The position numbers were made by a program, and so were the translations under genes. DNA of 64,000 bases, from positions 310,001 through 374,000 of the forward strand of contig NZ_JAASQN010000003.1 in assembly GCF_011762125.1 (NCBI RefSeq), given 5' to 3'. Of the stretch, positions 10,952-20,254 are shown piece by piece; positions within the stretch are counted from its first letter, which is position 1; each line of letters starts with the position of its first letter. The DNA is from Sphingopyxis panaciterrae. GTDB taxonomy: Bacteria; Pseudomonadota; Alphaproteobacteria; Sphingomonadales; Sphingomonadaceae. The notes beneath the pieces are model-generated. The model saw only the letters and a list, made by a program, of their open reading frames with translations. It did not search any database and was not told the origin of the DNA.

Positions 10952-11923
10952 TCACCAGCTCCCGAAACTTGCATCCGACGGGCTCGCGCGGTGCCGCGCG
11001 CGTTCCTTGCGCCGCCAGCCGTAACGGCGGCGCTTGATCAGCAGCAGGCACGGCCACTCGGCGCTGCCGCCGCGCGCGGTCAGGCGGAACCCTTGCGCGC
11101 GATAGGCGGCGAGCACCGGCTCCATCTGGCGCGCGATGAGTCCCGCAAGGATGGCGTGACCGCCCGGCGCGGTCGCTGCCGCAATATCGGGGGCCAGCGT
11201 GATCAGCGGACCCGCGAGGATGTTGGCGATGACGAGGTCATAGGGCGCGCGATGGCGGATCGACGGATGGTCGGTCCCAGGTGCCACCGCGAGCGCGAGC
11301 CGGCCGCCGCCGCGGCCCAGCGGCACGCCGTTGATCGCGGCATTGTCGCGGGTGACGAAGATGCTCGCGGGGTCGATGTCCGACGCGATCGTCCGCGCCC
11401 GCGGCCACAAGGCCATCGCGGCAAAGGCGAGCAGACCGGTCCCGGTGCCGATGTCGGCCATATTGCGCGGCACGGCGCCGGCGCGCGCCAGCCGGTCGAG
11501 CATCGCCAGACAGCCCGCGGTCGTGTCATGCCCGCCGGTTCCGAACGCCTGGCTCGCGTCGATCAGGAACGATGTCGTGCCCGGGGGTATGCGATCGGCA
11601 TGGCTGCTCGTGTGGACGAAGAAGCGCCCTGCCTGCACGGGTTCGAGTCCCTGCTGCGACAATGTCACCCAATCTTCGTCGGGCAGTTCTTCGACGACGG
11701 GCTTCTTGCCCTTGGCGCTGGGCACGAAAGACTGGAGCAGTTTGAGCAGCGCCGCGCCGGGGCGCTCGTCCATATAGGCATCGAGCTGCCACAGCCCGGC
11801 ATCCTCGTCGATCTCGCGCGTCACGACGACGGGCGCTTCGGGCATGACATCGAGTTCGGGAATCTCGCCCGACAGCGCCTCGGCCTCGGCGCGGGTGCAG
11901 GGGAGGGAGACGATCCAGCTCAT
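10952..11923 (-). CDS. prmA: Ribosomal protein L11 methyltransferase PrmA
   Basis: SAM-dependent methylation of ribosomal protein L11. The 323-aa protein has an N-terminal substrate-recognition domain and a Rossmann domain with motif DIGTGTGLLAFAAMALWP and the catalytic-region NILAGPLITLAPDIA (NPPF-like position). The C-terminal tail is basic (KRRRYGWRRKERARHR). It begins immediately after the stop of the upstream SDR gene, so the two are co-transcribed. Confidence 0.93.
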   Translation of the reverse strand: MSWIVSLPCTRAEAEALSGEIPELDVMPEAPVVVTREIDEDAGLWQLDAYMDERPGAALLKLLQSFVPSAKGKKPVVEELPDEDWVTLSQQGLEPVQAGRFFVHTSSHADRIPPGTTSFLIDASQAFGTGGHDTTAGCLAMLDRLARAGAVPRNMADIGTGTGLLAFAAMALWPRARTIASDIDPASIFVTRDNAAINGVPLGRGGGRLALAVAPGTDHPSIRHRAPYDLVIANILAGPLITLAPDIAAATAPGGHAILAGLIARQMEPVLAAYRAQGFRLTARGGSAEWPCLLLIKRRRYGWRRKERARHRASPSDASFGSW

Positions 11924-12616
11924 CTAGCGCACATAGCTCGCGCCATTCACGTCGAGCACGGCGCCGGTCATCGCCGCCGGGGCCTCAAGCGCGCACCAGC
12001 GTGCCATTTCGCCGACCTCGCCGGGCATCGCGACGCGGCCGAGCGGAATCTCGGCGAGCAAGGCTTCGCCGCCGCGGCTCGCCAGATAGTCCTCGGCCAT
12101 CCCGGTCATCGTGAAGCCGGGGCAGATGGCAAAGGCAAGGATGCCGTCGCGGGCATAGGCGCGTGCGATTGTCTTGGTCATCGCGACCATGCCCGCCTTT
12201 GATGCCGCATAATGCCAGTGCGCCGGGCTGTCGCCGCGATGCGCGGCGCGGCTCGCGATATTGACGATGCGGCCTTCCGCCTTGCGGTCCCGCCAGTGCA
12301 GCACGGCGCGGCGGCAGAGCAGCGCGCTCGCGGTCAGGTTGACCTGCATCGTGCGGTCCCAGTTCGCGAGCCAGTCGGCATCGCTCGCGTCCAGCGCATT
12401 ATCCTCGAACACCCCGGCGTTGTTGATCAGCACGTCGATGCGCCCGTCCAGCCGGTCGAGGCTGGCCTGCCACAGCCGTTCGGGCGCCGCCGGATCGGAC
12501 AAGTCGCCGTCGGCGCTTGACAGCGCGACGACGCGCGTCGTGTCGCCAGTCAGGGCTTCGGCGATCGCGGCGCCGATCCCGCGGCTCGCGCCGGTGATCA
12601 GGATGTTCGTTGTCAT
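11924..12616 (-). CDS. SDR family oxidoreductase
   Basis: A 230-aa classical short-chain dehydrogenase: cofactor motif TGASRGIGAAIAEAL at residues 8-22, NNAG, and a catalytic Tyr/Lys pair in YAASKAG. The acidic residue pattern does not settle NAD versus NADP use. It resembles 3-oxoacyl-ACP reductase-like SDRs but the substrate is unknown. Its stop abuts the prmA start with no gap. Confidence 0.88.
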   Translation of the reverse strand: MTTNILITGASRGIGAAIAEALTGDTTRVVALSSADGDLSDPAAPERLWQASLDRLDGRIDVLINNAGVFEDNALDASDADWLANWDRTMQVNLTASALLCRRAVLHWRDRKAEGRIVNIASRAAHRGDSPAHWHYAASKAGMVAMTKTIARAYARDGILAFAICPGFTMTGMAEDYLASRGGEALLAEIPLGRVAMPGEVGEMARWCALEAPAAMTGAVLDVNGASYVR

Positions 12617-12673
12617 GCGGCGGCTTTAGCGGCGCGTGCGGCGCCGTGCAAAGAGCGGAATCGCCAAAAAAAA

Positions 12674-12790
12674 CCCCTCCTCTTCAGAGGAGGGGCAGCG
12701 AGACTTGCCAGCTTGCTGGTTAGGGGTGGTGTCTCGGGCTGGGTCCGGCGTGACTGCCACCACCCCAACCCCTCCTCTAAAGAGGAGGGG
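12674..12790. repeat. Foldback element, family C variant
   Basis: Two hairpins, CCCCTCCTCTTCAGAGGAGG (12674-12695) and CCCCTCCTCTAAAGAGGAGG (12769-12790), flank inner complementary segments TTAGGGGTGGTG and CACCACCCCAA. It lies between two minus-strand genes. An A7 run precedes it, so it could terminate transcription of the upstream SDR-side reading in one direction. Confidence 0.9.
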
Positions 12791-12805
12791 CTTTGCCCCG
12801 AACGC

Positions 12806-14158
12806 TCACGCCACCCGCCGGCTGAATTCGCTCGCTGCCTGTTCGAGTGACTGGAGCCGGTCGCCCATCTTGGCGAATTCGTGGCTCAGCACGCTGATCT
12901 CGCTCGCGACCATTCCCGAATCGTTGCGGATGCTCGCGATCGTCGACGACATCGAATCGGCGGCGAGCGCGGTTTCGTCGACCGCGGCGGTGATCGATGT
13001 GACCGTCTGCGCCTGCGCGTCCATCGCGTCGCGGATGCGCTGCGCCGACTGCTGGACTTCGACGATCGTCGCCTGGATCGACTGGTTGGCGCTCACCGAT
13101 CCGCGCGTCGCCTGCTGGATCGCGGTGATCTTGCCCGCGATATCGTCGGTCGCGCGCGCGGTTTCATTGGCGAGGCTCTTCACTTCCTGCGCGACGACGG
13201 CAAAGCCGCGCCCCGACTCGCCCGCGCGCGCCGCCTCGATCGTGGCGTTGAGGGCGAGGAGGTTGGTCTGGCCCGCGATCTCGCGGATCAGGCCCAGAAT
13301 CGATTCGATCGACTGCGCATGGTGCGACAGCGTGTCCGACATCGCGACGGCTTCGCCCGCCTGTTCGGAGGCGCGCGTCGCGACGCTTGCCGAGGCTTCG
13401 ACTTCGCTCCGCGCATCCTCGATCGCGCGGATCAGCCCGGCGGCGGTCGACGCGGCCTCGCGCATCGCCATCGCCGATTGTTCGGACGCGGCGGCGACTT
13501 CGCTTGTCTTTGCGATCATGTCCTTCGCGGCATGGTCGGCCGACGCCGCCTGCTTGGCAAGCTGCTGGCGCACGCCGTCGGTTTCCTGCACCAGCGACGC
13601 GATCGAGCGGTCGAAATCGCCCGCCAGCGCCTGCCGTTCGCTCGAAAAGACGGCGCGGTCGAGCTTCATGGCATAGCGTTGCATGATGTCGAATTCGAGC
13701 AGGCCGAGCCGGTTGATCGCGCCGAGCAGCCGCGTCAGGCGTGCCGCGTCGCCGATGCACGCCTCGACGACATATTCGATGGTGAGCCGCTGGCTTTCGG
13801 CGATGCACGACATCACCGACGCGAGCGTCAGCTTCACGCGCCGCGCCATATGGGTGTTCTGGCACGCGATCGTCGCGACCTCCTGGCTCGCGGCATCGGA
13901 ATATTTGACCAGTGTATGGCGCGCGCTGCCGCTGACATAGGAATCGAGGAGATCGCCGTCGACCCGGCGATCGACCGTCGGCAAGGCGTTGAACGTGTCC
14001 CAATAAGCCGCCGCGATCGCCTGTTCGCGGCCGGCGATGATGGCGTGAATTTCCGCAGCGTCGGCGGCGAGGCGTCCGTCGAGGTCGTAGAGGGGAAAGC
14101 GATCGGCCATCGGCACCGGGTCGATCTGCTGTTTATGAATCGGATTTTCCTTCACCAT
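12806..14158 (-). CDS. Soluble methyl-accepting chemotaxis protein, probably globin-coupled
   Basis: A 450-aa cytoplasmic chemoreceptor. Residues about 30-190 form an all-helical sensor region with a spacing like protoglobin sensors ([17 protein letters not shown], then [11 protein letters not shown] with His81 as a possible proximal ligand). The rest is the MCP signalling coiled coil, with the conserved tip [20 protein letters not shown] followed by the [11 protein letters not shown] stretch. No membrane segment or signal peptide is visible. The start at 14158 (MVKENPIHK) is chosen because upstream codons have no family resemblance. No che genes are nearby. The globin assignment is an inference from pattern only. 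Confidence 0.8.
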   Translation of the reverse strand: MVKENPIHKQQIDPVPMADRFPLYDLDGRLAADAAEIHAIIAGREQAIAAAYWDTFNALPTVDRRVDGDLLDSYVSGSARHTLVKYSDAASQEVATIACQNTHMARRVKLTLASVMSCIAESQRLTIEYVVEACIGDAARLTRLLGAINRLGLLEFDIMQRYAMKLDRAVFSSERQALAGDFDRSIASLVQETDGVRQQLAKQAASADHAAKDMIAKTSEVAAASEQSAMAMREAASTAAGLIRAIEDARSEVEASASVATRASEQAGEAVAMSDTLSHHAQSIESILGLIREIAGQTNLLALNATIEAARAGESGRGFAVVAQEVKSLANETARATDDIAGKITAIQQATRGSVSANQSIQATIVEVQQSAQRIRDAMDAQAQTVTSITAAVDETALAADSMSSTIASIRNDSGMVASEISVLSHEFAKMGDRLQSLEQAASEFSRRVA

Positions 14159-14282
14159 GACCCCATTTCCTCGTGGTTCCGGGCGCGCGGGTGCCGTTCG
14201 CCTGCGTCCCATGAAACTGGTGAACGGAATATGCGGTAAAAGCGGTAAAGGCGGTGTTAACCGGATGGGGCGCTTTTTTGCC

Positions 14283-14759
14283 TCAGCGGCGCTCGTCGAT
14301 GCCCGACACCGGATAGCCTTCGAACGCCTTGATCGTCCGCAGCGTGAAGGCGCTGTGCATCGCCGCGACTCCGGGCAGCCGCGACAGGCAGTGGCGGTGC
14401 AGCCGGTCGAAATCGGCGACATTGCGCGCCGCGACGCGCAGCCGGTAATCCGACGCCCCCGAAAGCAGCTGGCATTCGAGGATCTCGTCATAGCTTTTGA
14501 CCGCGCTTTCGAACGCGGTCAGCGCTTCCTCGCTCTGCGACGTCAGGCTGATGTCGACAAACACGTCGAGCCCCAGCCCGATCCGTTCGGGCACCAGCCG
14601 CGCGGTATAGCCGGCGATGATCCCGCCCGCTTCGAGCGCGCGGATGCGGCGATGGCACGCCGACGCCGACAATCCGACCTTTTCGCCCAGTTCGGCGGCG
14701 GGTCGCGGCCCGTGTCGCTGCAGCAAGTCGAGTAGCTTGATGTCGATTCGATCAATCAT
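14283..14759 (-). CDS. Lrp/AsnC family transcriptional regulator
   Basis: A 158-aa regulator with an N-terminal winged helix-turn-helix ([39 protein letters not shown]) and C-terminal RAM ligand-binding domain. It is divergent from alanine dehydrogenase across a 161-bp gap, the usual arrangement for an Lrp-type activator of ald responding to alanine or related amino acids (known for AldR/AsnC-type pairs). Confidence 0.92.
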   Translation of the reverse strand: MIDRIDIKLLDLLQRHGPRPAAELGEKVGLSASACHRRIRALEAGGIIAGYTARLVPERIGLGLDVFVDISLTSQSEEALTAFESAVKSYDEILECQLLSGASDYRLRVAARNVADFDRLHRHCLSRLPGVAAMHSAFTLRTIKAFEGYPVSGIDERR

Positions 14760-14920
14760 TGTGCGTCCAATGGTATTTCAACGCAAAAATTGTGCGCTCT
14801 TGTCGCGAAACTGACGATGATATGCAAGCACCTCGCACGACCCTTCTGCTATAGGCACTGCATAGATCGTCGGCACCGCGAACAGCGCGCGAGCGGCGGC
14901 TTGGCAATGGAGAGCGAAGC
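14760..14920. promoter_or_regulatory. Divergent promoter region, Lrp regulator and ald
   Basis: A 161-bp intergenic region with an AT-richer core around 14770-14830 next to the regulator start. Expected to hold both promoters and the Lrp binding sites; I could not define individual boxes. Confidence 0.55.
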
Positions 14921-16036
14921 ATGATCATCGGCACCCCCAAGGAAATCAAGAACCACGAATATCGTGTCGGGCTGACCCCCGAAAGCGCGCGCGAACTCAC
15001 CGTCCACGGCCATCGCGTGCTGGTCCAGACCGGCGCCGGCGAAGGCATCGGCGCGCACGACCGCTTCTATGTCGAAGCCGGCGCCGAAATCGTTCAGACC
15101 GCCGAGGAAATCTTCGCGCAATGCGAGATGGTGGTGAAGGTCAAGGAACCGCAGCCGGTCGAGCGCGCGATGCTGCGCCCCGGGCAGATCCTTTACACCT
15201 ATCTCCACCTCGCGCCCGATCCCGACCAGACGCGCGACCTGATGGCGTCGGGGGCGATCTGCATCGCCTATGAAACCGTGACCTCCCCCCATGGCGGCCT
15301 GCCGCTGTTGAAGCCGATGAGCCAGGTCGCGGGGCGCATGTCGATCCAGGCCGGCGCGACCGCGCTCGAAAAGGCGCATGGCGGCCGCGGCGTGCTGCTC
15401 GGCGGCGTGCCGGGTGTGGCGCCGGGCAAGGTGTGCGTGATCGGCGGCGGCGTGGTCGGCTTCAACGCGGCGCAGATGGCGGCGGGGCTCGGCGCCGACG
15501 TCACCATCCTCGACCGCGATCCCGAAGTGCTCGAACGCGTCGGCACCTTCTTCGAAGCGCGCGCCAAGACGCGCTTCTCGAACCGCGCCAATCTGGCCGA
15601 ATGCGTCGCGGAGGCCGATCTCGTCATCGGCGCGGTGCTGATCCCCGGGGCCGAGGCGCCCAAGCTCGTCACCCGCGACATGCTGGGCACGATGCAGGCG
15701 GGCTCGGTGCTCGTCGACGTCGCGATCGATCAGGGCGGCTGTTTTGAAACCAGCCATGCGACGACGCATGCCGAGCCGACCTATGTGGTCGACGGCATCG
15801 TTCATTATGCGGTCGCCAATATGCCCGGCGGGGTGGCGCGCACCAGCACCTATGCGCTCAACAACGTCACCCTGCCGCACGCGCTGCGCATCGCCGACCT
15901 CGGCTGGAAAGATGCTTTGCGACGGGACGTGCATCTTGCGCAGGGTTTGAACGTTTGGAATGGCAAGGTGACGTTCGAAGCCGTAGCGGAAGCGATCGGA
16001 ACCGATTATGTGCCTGTTGAACAGGCACTCGCCTGA
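14921..16036 (+). CDS. ald: Alanine dehydrogenase
   Basis: Reversible NAD-dependent deamination of L-alanine to pyruvate and ammonia. At 371 aa it matches the family length. The N-terminal catalytic lobe has [18 protein letters not shown], Lys75 in VKVKEPQ and His96 in YTYLHLAPD; the NAD-binding fold has [13 protein letters not shown] near residue 172. It starts at the ATG at 14921 and is divergent from its likely Lrp-type regulator. Confidence 0.97.
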   Translation: MIIGTPKEIKNHEYRVGLTPESARELTVHGHRVLVQTGAGEGIGAHDRFYVEAGAEIVQTAEEIFAQCEMVVKVKEPQPVERAMLRPGQILYTYLHLAPDPDQTRDLMASGAICIAYETVTSPHGGLPLLKPMSQVAGRMSIQAGATALEKAHGGRGVLLGGVPGVAPGKVCVIGGGVVGFNAAQMAAGLGADVTILDRDPEVLERVGTFFEARAKTRFSNRANLAECVAEADLVIGAVLIPGAEAPKLVTRDMLGTMQAGSVLVDVAIDQGGCFETSHATTHAEPTYVVDGIVHYAVANMPGGVARTSTYALNNVTLPHALRIADLGWKDALRRDVHLAQGLNVWNGKVTFEAVAEAIGTDYVPVEQALA

Positions 16037-16057
16037 CAACAAGGACGCACGAGAGAT

Positions 16058-16297
16058 ATGACCGAGCAGAGTGATCCGATCCCCGGGCAGGACGACGAGC
16101 AGGAAGAAAATGAAGTGCTGCGCGCCGCCCGCGAGCGGCGGCAGCAGCAGGACGCAGCCGAGGCGGCCGAGGCCGCCGACAAGGATGCAAAGGCGGGCAA
16201 GCGCGGCTGGAAAACCGCCGCGGCCGCCGGTCTCGGCATCGGATCGGCCGCGGTCATCGCGGCGCTGCTTTATGTGAACCGCGACAAGATCAAGTGA
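16058..16297 (+). CDS. Small tail-anchored-like membrane protein
   Basis: A 79-aa protein: acidic N terminus, a highly charged Ala/Glu/Arg-rich helical stretch (residues 18-48), then one membrane segment (about 53-73) and a short basic end, NRDKIK. I do not recognise a family. It starts 22 bp after ald and two terminator-like hairpins follow it, so it is probably the last gene of the ald transcript. Confidence 0.7.
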   Translation: MTEQSDPIPGQDDEQEENEVLRAARERRQQQDAAEAAEAADKDAKAGKRGWKTAAAAGLGIGSAAVIAALLYVNRDKIK

Positions 16298-16305
16298 CGC
16301 GTCAG

Positions 16306-16328
16306 CCCGTCCGGCGATGCCGGACGGG
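16306..16328 (+). terminator. Hairpin after ald operon
   Basis: Perfect 10-bp stem CCCGTCCGGC/GCCGGACGGG with a 3-nt loop, 9 bp after the small membrane protein stop. No T-tract follows. Confidence 0.6.
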
Positions 16329-16365
16329 TTCGCTGCATGTTGTGCCGGCGCTGATCCGGCACCCG

Positions 16366-16393
16366 AAAGGGCGGCCGCGTGCCGCCCTTTTTT
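16366..16393 (+). terminator. Rho-independent terminator
   Basis: Stem AAAGGGCGGC/GCCGCCCTTT with a 5-nt loop followed by T residues (six T in total), a textbook intrinsic terminator ending the ald transcript. Confidence 0.85.
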
Positions 16394-16406
16394 GCAAGCG
16401 GCGGTT

Positions 16407-16422
16407 TTGGGGTGGGGAGCGG
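16407..16422 (+). repeat. 16-bp repeat module
   Basis: TTGGGGTGGGGAGCGG, identical to 24048-24063 and the reverse complement of 3774-3789 and 19569-19584. Lies just before a family A element. Confidence 0.8.
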
Positions 16423-16441
16423 ACGTCGCTTTCTACAGCTT

Positions 16442-16558
16442 CGTCATCCGCGGAGGAGACCCGTGGCTCTTCCGCCTTGACCCGGGATCCCGCTTTTTTT
16501 GAGGGCGCCGACGGTTTTCGAGGTCAAGCGGGACCCCGGATCAAGTCCGGGGTGACGA
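16442..16558. repeat. REP-like foldback element, family A
   Basis: Contains GACCCGGGATCCCGC and GCGGGACCCCGGATCAAGTC with TGACGA at the end, so the two halves pair with each other. It has a longer first half than other copies. Together with the two terminators it accounts for most of the 453-bp gap 16298-16750; about 190 bp before sdhC show nothing I can assign beyond an expected promoter. Confidence 0.85.
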
Positions 16559-16750
16559 TGGACGGAACGGCAGCAATCGGCCGGAAGCAGCCGTCCCAAT
16601 CCCTCTCCCGCTCGCCCGTAGACGTCAGGAAACCCCCGACAGCACCGCCAAGCAGATTCTTCGTCCCTGCATCCCCTAAGCAATTGCATATCTTGGCGGG
16701 AGGGCTTAACCGGCACCCCATCGACCGTTTAGAGTCAAGACAGGGCTGAT

Positions 16751-17194
16751 ATGGCTGGCAACGAACCGAGTGCGCGTCCGCGCGCCCCGCATCTGCAGGT
16801 GTATAAATGGGGGCCGCATATGACGGCTTCGATCCTCCACCGCGTCAGCGGCGACGGTCTCGCGATCGTCGGGGCGCTGATGTTCCTCTGGTGGCTTGGC
16901 GCGCTCGCGAGCGGGCCCGATGCCTATGCCGCCTTCATCGCATGCGTCTGGCGCGATCCCAGCCCCGAAATCACCCTGTTTCACCAGGTCACCAATATCC
17001 TCGGCAAGCTGGTGCTGGTCGGCCTGACCTGGGCTTTCTTTCAGCACCTCTTTTCGGGCCTGCGCCATCTCCTGCTCGACACCGGCGCGGGGTATGAACT
17101 CAAGACCAACAAACTGTGGGCAAGCGTCGTCGTCGCCGCCGGTGTGCTTGCGACCGCCGCGACCTGGATCCATATTCTCGCGGGGACTTTCTGA
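16751..17194 (+). CDS. sdhC: Succinate dehydrogenase cytochrome b556 subunit SdhC
   Basis: Membrane anchor of complex II, 147 aa, with three membrane helices and the family opening RPRAPHLQVYKWGPHMTASILHRVSG. A heme-ligand histidine candidate sits in the second helix region (FSGLRHLLLDTG). Its TGA overlaps the sdhD ATG by one base. Confidence 0.95.
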   Translation: MAGNEPSARPRAPHLQVYKWGPHMTASILHRVSGDGLAIVGALMFLWWLGALASGPDAYAAFIACVWRDPSPEITLFHQVTNILGKLVLVGLTWAFFQHLFSGLRHLLLDTGAGYELKTNKLWASVVVAAGVLATAATWIHILAGTF

Positions 17195-17598
17195 TGGGCA
17201 ACGGAACACAGCTCGGCAAGGTCCGCGGGCTCGGCGCCTCGCACCACGGTTCGCATCACTGGCTGCAACAGCGCCTGACCGCGCTCGGCAATGTGCTGCT
17301 CGTCGGCTTCCTTGTCGTCTCGCTCCTCCGCCTGCCGCTTGGCGACCATGGCGCGGTGCACCGCTGGGCCGCGAACCCGACCGTCGCGCTCGCGCTGGTC
17401 CTGCTGCTCGTCAGCGTCTTCTGGCACCTGCGCCTCGGGCTGCAGGTGCTGATCGAGGATTATGTCCACGGGGCGGCGCGGCTGGTCGCGATCGTCCTGC
17501 TCAATTTCTACGCGATCGGCGGCGCGGCCTTCGGCATCTTCGCAGTCGTCCGCATCGTGCTTGCGCCCGCCGCCGGGCTCGCTCCGGGGGGCATGTAA
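17194..17598 (+). CDS. sdhD: Succinate dehydrogenase membrane anchor SdhD
   Basis: Second membrane anchor of complex II, 134 aa, with three helices. The motif [19 protein letters not shown] near the N terminus and [15 protein letters not shown] (heme/quinone-side His and Asp-Tyr) are typical. The start at 17194 overlaps the sdhC stop; sdhA follows one base after its stop. Confidence 0.94.
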   Translation: MGNGTQLGKVRGLGASHHGSHHWLQQRLTALGNVLLVGFLVVSLLRLPLGDHGAVHRWAANPTVALALVLLLVSVFWHLRLGLQVLIEDYVHGAARLVAIVLLNFYAIGGAAFGIFAVVRIVLAPAAGLAPGGM

Positions 17599-17599
17599 G

Positions 17600-19414
17600 A
17601 TGACCGAAGCCTATAAGATCATCGACCATATCTATGACACCGTCGTCGTCGGCGCCGGCGGCTCGGGCCTCCGCGCCACGATGGGCAGCGCCGAAGCCGG
17701 CCTGAAGACCGCCTGCATCACCAAGGTGTTCCCGACGCGCAGCCACACCGTCGCGGCGCAAGGCGGCATCGCCGCCAGCCTGGGCAACAATTCGCCCGAC
17801 CATTGGCAATGGCACATGTACGACACCGTCAAGGGCTCCGACTGGCTCGGCGACCAGGACGCGATCGAATATATGGTGCGCGAGGCGCCCGCCGCGGTCT
17901 ATGAACTCGAACATGCCGGCGTGCCGTTCAGCCGCAATGCCGACGGCACCATCTATCAGCGCCCCTTCGGCGGCCATATGCAGAATATGGGCGAAGGCCC
18001 GCCGGTCCAGCGCACCTGTGCCGCGGCCGACCGCACCGGCCATGCGATGCTGCACGCGCTCTATCAGCAGTCGCTGAAATATGACGCCGACTTCTTCGTC
18101 GAATATTTCGCGCTCGACCTGATTATGGAAGACGGCCCCGACGGCAAGGTTTGCCGCGGTGTGATCGCGCTGTGCATGGAGGATGGCAGCATCCATCGTT
18201 TCCGCAGCCAGGCGGTGGTGCTCGCGACCGGCGGTTACGGCCGCTGCTATTTCACCGCCACCTCGGCGCACACCTGCACCGGCGATGGCGGCGGCATGGT
18301 GCTGCGCGCCGGCCTGCCGCTGCAGGACATGGAATTCGTCCAGTTCCACCCAACCGGCATCTATGGTGCGGGCGTGCTGATCACCGAAGGCGCGCGCGGC
18401 GAGGGCGGGTATCTCACCAACTCCGAAGGCGAGCGGTTCATGGAACGCTATGCGCCGTCGGCGAAGGATCTCGCGTCGCGCGACGTCGTGTCGCGCTCGA
18501 TGGCGCTCGAGATCCGCGAAGGCCGCGGCGTCGGCCCGCACAAGGACCATATCTATCTGCACCTCGATCACATCGATCCCGCGGTGCTGGCGGAACGGCT
18601 GCCTGGTATTACCGAAAGCGGCAAGATTTTCGCAGGCGTCGATCTGACGCGCCAGCCGCTGCCGGTCGTGCCGACGGTCCATTATAATATGGGCGGCATT
18701 CCGTGTAACTATCATGGCGAAGTCGTGACGCTGGGCAAGGACGGTCCAGACACCGTCGTCCCCGGCCTGTTCGCGGTCGGTGAAGCCGCCTGCGTGTCGG
18801 TCCATGGCGCGAACCGCCTCGGCTCGAACAGCCTGATCGACCTTGTCGTCTTCGGCCGCGCGACCGGGCACCGGCTCAGGGAAATCATCACCCCCGGCGC
18901 GGCGCAGCAGCCGTTGCCGAAGGACAGCGCCGACCTGGCGCTCGGCCGTCTCGACCATTTCCGGGGTGCCAGCGGCGGTTCGCCGACCGCGGAAATCCGC
19001 CTCGAGATGCAGCGCGCGATGTCGCAGCATGCGGCGGTGTTCCGCACCGACGAACTGATGGCGGAGGGCAAGGAAAAGCTGGCGAAAACCTACGCCCGCA
19101 TGACCGACGTCCATGTCACCGACCGCAGCCTGATCTGGAACACCGACCTGATCGAGACGCTCGAACTCGACAATCTGATCGCGCAGGCGACGGTGACGAT
19201 GCATTCGGCGTACAACCGCAAGGAAAGCCGCGGCGCCCACGCGCACGAGGATTTCCCGAACCGCGACGATCCGAACTGGATGAAGCACACGATCAGCTGG
19301 TTCGACGGCTGGGGCGGCAAGGGGGGTGGCGTGAAGCTCGATTACCGCCCGGTCCACGAATATACGCTGTCCGACGACGTCGAATATATCAAACCAAAGG
19401 CACGCGTTTACTAA
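17600..19414 (+). CDS. sdhA: Succinate dehydrogenase flavoprotein subunit SdhA
   Basis: FAD-containing catalytic subunit of complex II, oxidising succinate to fumarate. The 604-aa protein has the dinucleotide motif [20 protein letters not shown], the covalent-FAD histidine region [17 protein letters not shown], and the active-site segment [23 protein letters not shown]. It is complete to a normal C terminus. Usually sdhB follows; here a repeat and unrelated minus-strand genes follow, so the iron-sulfur subunit is encoded elsewhere. Confidence 0.97.
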   Translation: MTEAYKIIDHIYDTVVVGAGGSGLRATMGSAEAGLKTACITKVFPTRSHTVAAQGGIAASLGNNSPDHWQWHMYDTVKGSDWLGDQDAIEYMVREAPAAVYELEHAGVPFSRNADGTIYQRPFGGHMQNMGEGPPVQRTCAAADRTGHAMLHALYQQSLKYDADFFVEYFALDLIMEDGPDGKVCRGVIALCMEDGSIHRFRSQAVVLATGGYGRCYFTATSAHTCTGDGGGMVLRAGLPLQDMEFVQFHPTGIYGAGVLITEGARGEGGYLTNSEGERFMERYAPSAKDLASRDVVSRSMALEIREGRGVGPHKDHIYLHLDHIDPAVLAERLPGITESGKIFAGVDLTRQPLPVVPTVHYNMGGIPCNYHGEVVTLGKDGPDTVVPGLFAVGEAACVSVHGANRLGSNSLIDLVVFGRATGHRLREIITPGAAQQPLPKDSADLALGRLDHFRGASGGSPTAEIRLEMQRAMSQHAAVFRTDELMAEGKEKLAKTYARMTDVHVTDRSLIWNTDLIETLELDNLIAQATVTMHSAYNRKESRGAHAHEDFPNRDDPNWMKHTISWFDGWGGKGGGVKLDYRPVHEYTLSDDVEYIKPKARVY

Positions 19415-19464
19415 GGCGTTGCTTGGAAGGTCCGCTTTCGGCCGGAAGCCGACACTAGCCAAAT

Positions 19465-19548
19465 AACCGTCGCCCCCGCGAAGGCGGGGGCCGCTGGCAA
19501 CCTTGCCTAAGGCCGATAGCGGCCCCCGCCTTCGCGGGGGCGACGGTT
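19465..19548. repeat. Foldback element, family B
   Basis: Perfect 31-bp arms (19465-19495 and 19518-19548) around a 22-bp loop. Core CGCCCCCGCGAAGGCGGGGG. Same family as 37552-37629. Sits in the convergent gap after sdhA. Confidence 0.95.
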
Positions 19549-19568
19549 TTTAGTCGACGCGGGAGCGA

Positions 19569-19584
19569 CCGCTCCCCACCCCAA
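19569..19584 (-). repeat. 16-bp repeat module
   Basis: CCGCTCCCCACCCCAA, identical to 3774-3789. Located just before the stop-side end of the next gene. Confidence 0.8.
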
Positions 19585-19597
19585 TTCCGACCTCTAC

Positions 19598-19891
19598 CTA
19601 TTCCCCGAACAGGCTCTTGACCGGATTGATGTCCGAAAAGGGCTGGTCGACGTCGATCCCCATCAGCCATAATTTCTGGCATGCGATGGCAAAGAACATC
19701 AGCGCGATCGTCCAGACGATGAAGGTTTTGCGGGCGATCCAGCGGCGTTCGGCCTCGGCTTCCTTCTCCCGTGCCTTGTGGTCGATGCCCAGCTCGCCTT
19801 CGAATTCGGCGGTGAGCTGCGCGCGGCGGGTACGCGAAATATTCGCGAGGCTCGCGGCATATTCATCACCCGTCGGACGGCGAGTCGCCAT
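19598..19891 (-). CDS. Hypothetical single-pass membrane protein
   Basis: A 97-aa protein with a charged N-terminal half (RRAQLTAEFEGELGIDHKAREKEAEAERRWIARK) and one membrane segment (about residues 58-78) followed by a short polar tail. I do not recognise a family. I prefer the ATG at 19891; a GTG three codons upstream (19900) is possible. It faces sdhA convergently with a family B element between them. Confidence 0.65.
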   Translation of the reverse strand: MATRRPTGDEYAASLANISRTRRAQLTAEFEGELGIDHKAREKEAEAERRWIARKTFIVWTIALMFFAIACQKLWLMGIDVDQPFSDINPVKSLFGE

Positions 19892-19975
19892 GGAAGACAC
19901 TTTCGGTCCAGCTGATCGAGCCTCCCAGAATAAGGCAAAGCCCCTGACAAAGGGTTAATTGCGCCCGCCCGCCGG

Positions 19976-20254
19976 TCAATCGGGCGCGATCCCGATCAGT
20001 TTGATCCGCGAGGCCGCACCGCGCAGCAAGGTCAGGTTGCGCGGCGCGGTGCCGAGCGCCGCGGCGAGCAGGCGCAGCACCGCCTCGTTCGCCGCGCCGC
20101 CCTCGGGGGCGGCGGTGACGCGCAGCTGCACCTCCTCGCCGGCAATCGTCACCGCGTCGCGGCGGGCGCCCGGCGTCACGCGCACCGCAATCCGGCCGCG
20201 CGCCGCCAGCGTGCGCAGCGCCGCGGTCAGCGCCGGATCGGGACGGTATTTCAG
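19976..20254 (-). CDS. DUF167 (YggU) family protein, probable non-AUG start
   Basis: The frame encodes a complete DUF167/YggU domain: IAVRVTPGARRDAVTIAGEEVQLRVTAAPEGGAANEAVL and so on to KLIGIAPD. No ATG, GTG or TTG lies at a sensible place upstream. The only in-frame candidate giving a full domain is a CTG at 20254 that overlaps the TGA of the upstream oxidoreductase (CTGA), like the common ATGA coupling. With it the protein is 92 aa. An internal GTG in VRVTPG would remove the first strand. The function of the family is unknown. Confidence 0.75.
   Translation of the reverse strand: MKYRPDPALTAALRTLAARGRIAVRVTPGARRDAVTIAGEEVQLRVTAAPEGGAANEAVLRLLAAALGTAPRNLTLLRGAASRIKLIGIAPD

Noticed and set aside
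17501..19462. 653-residue open frame on the minus strand opposite sdhA
   Set aside because: It is the antisense shadow of a well-conserved gene with high GC; the product shows no domain and is rich in Arg/Ala/Asp.
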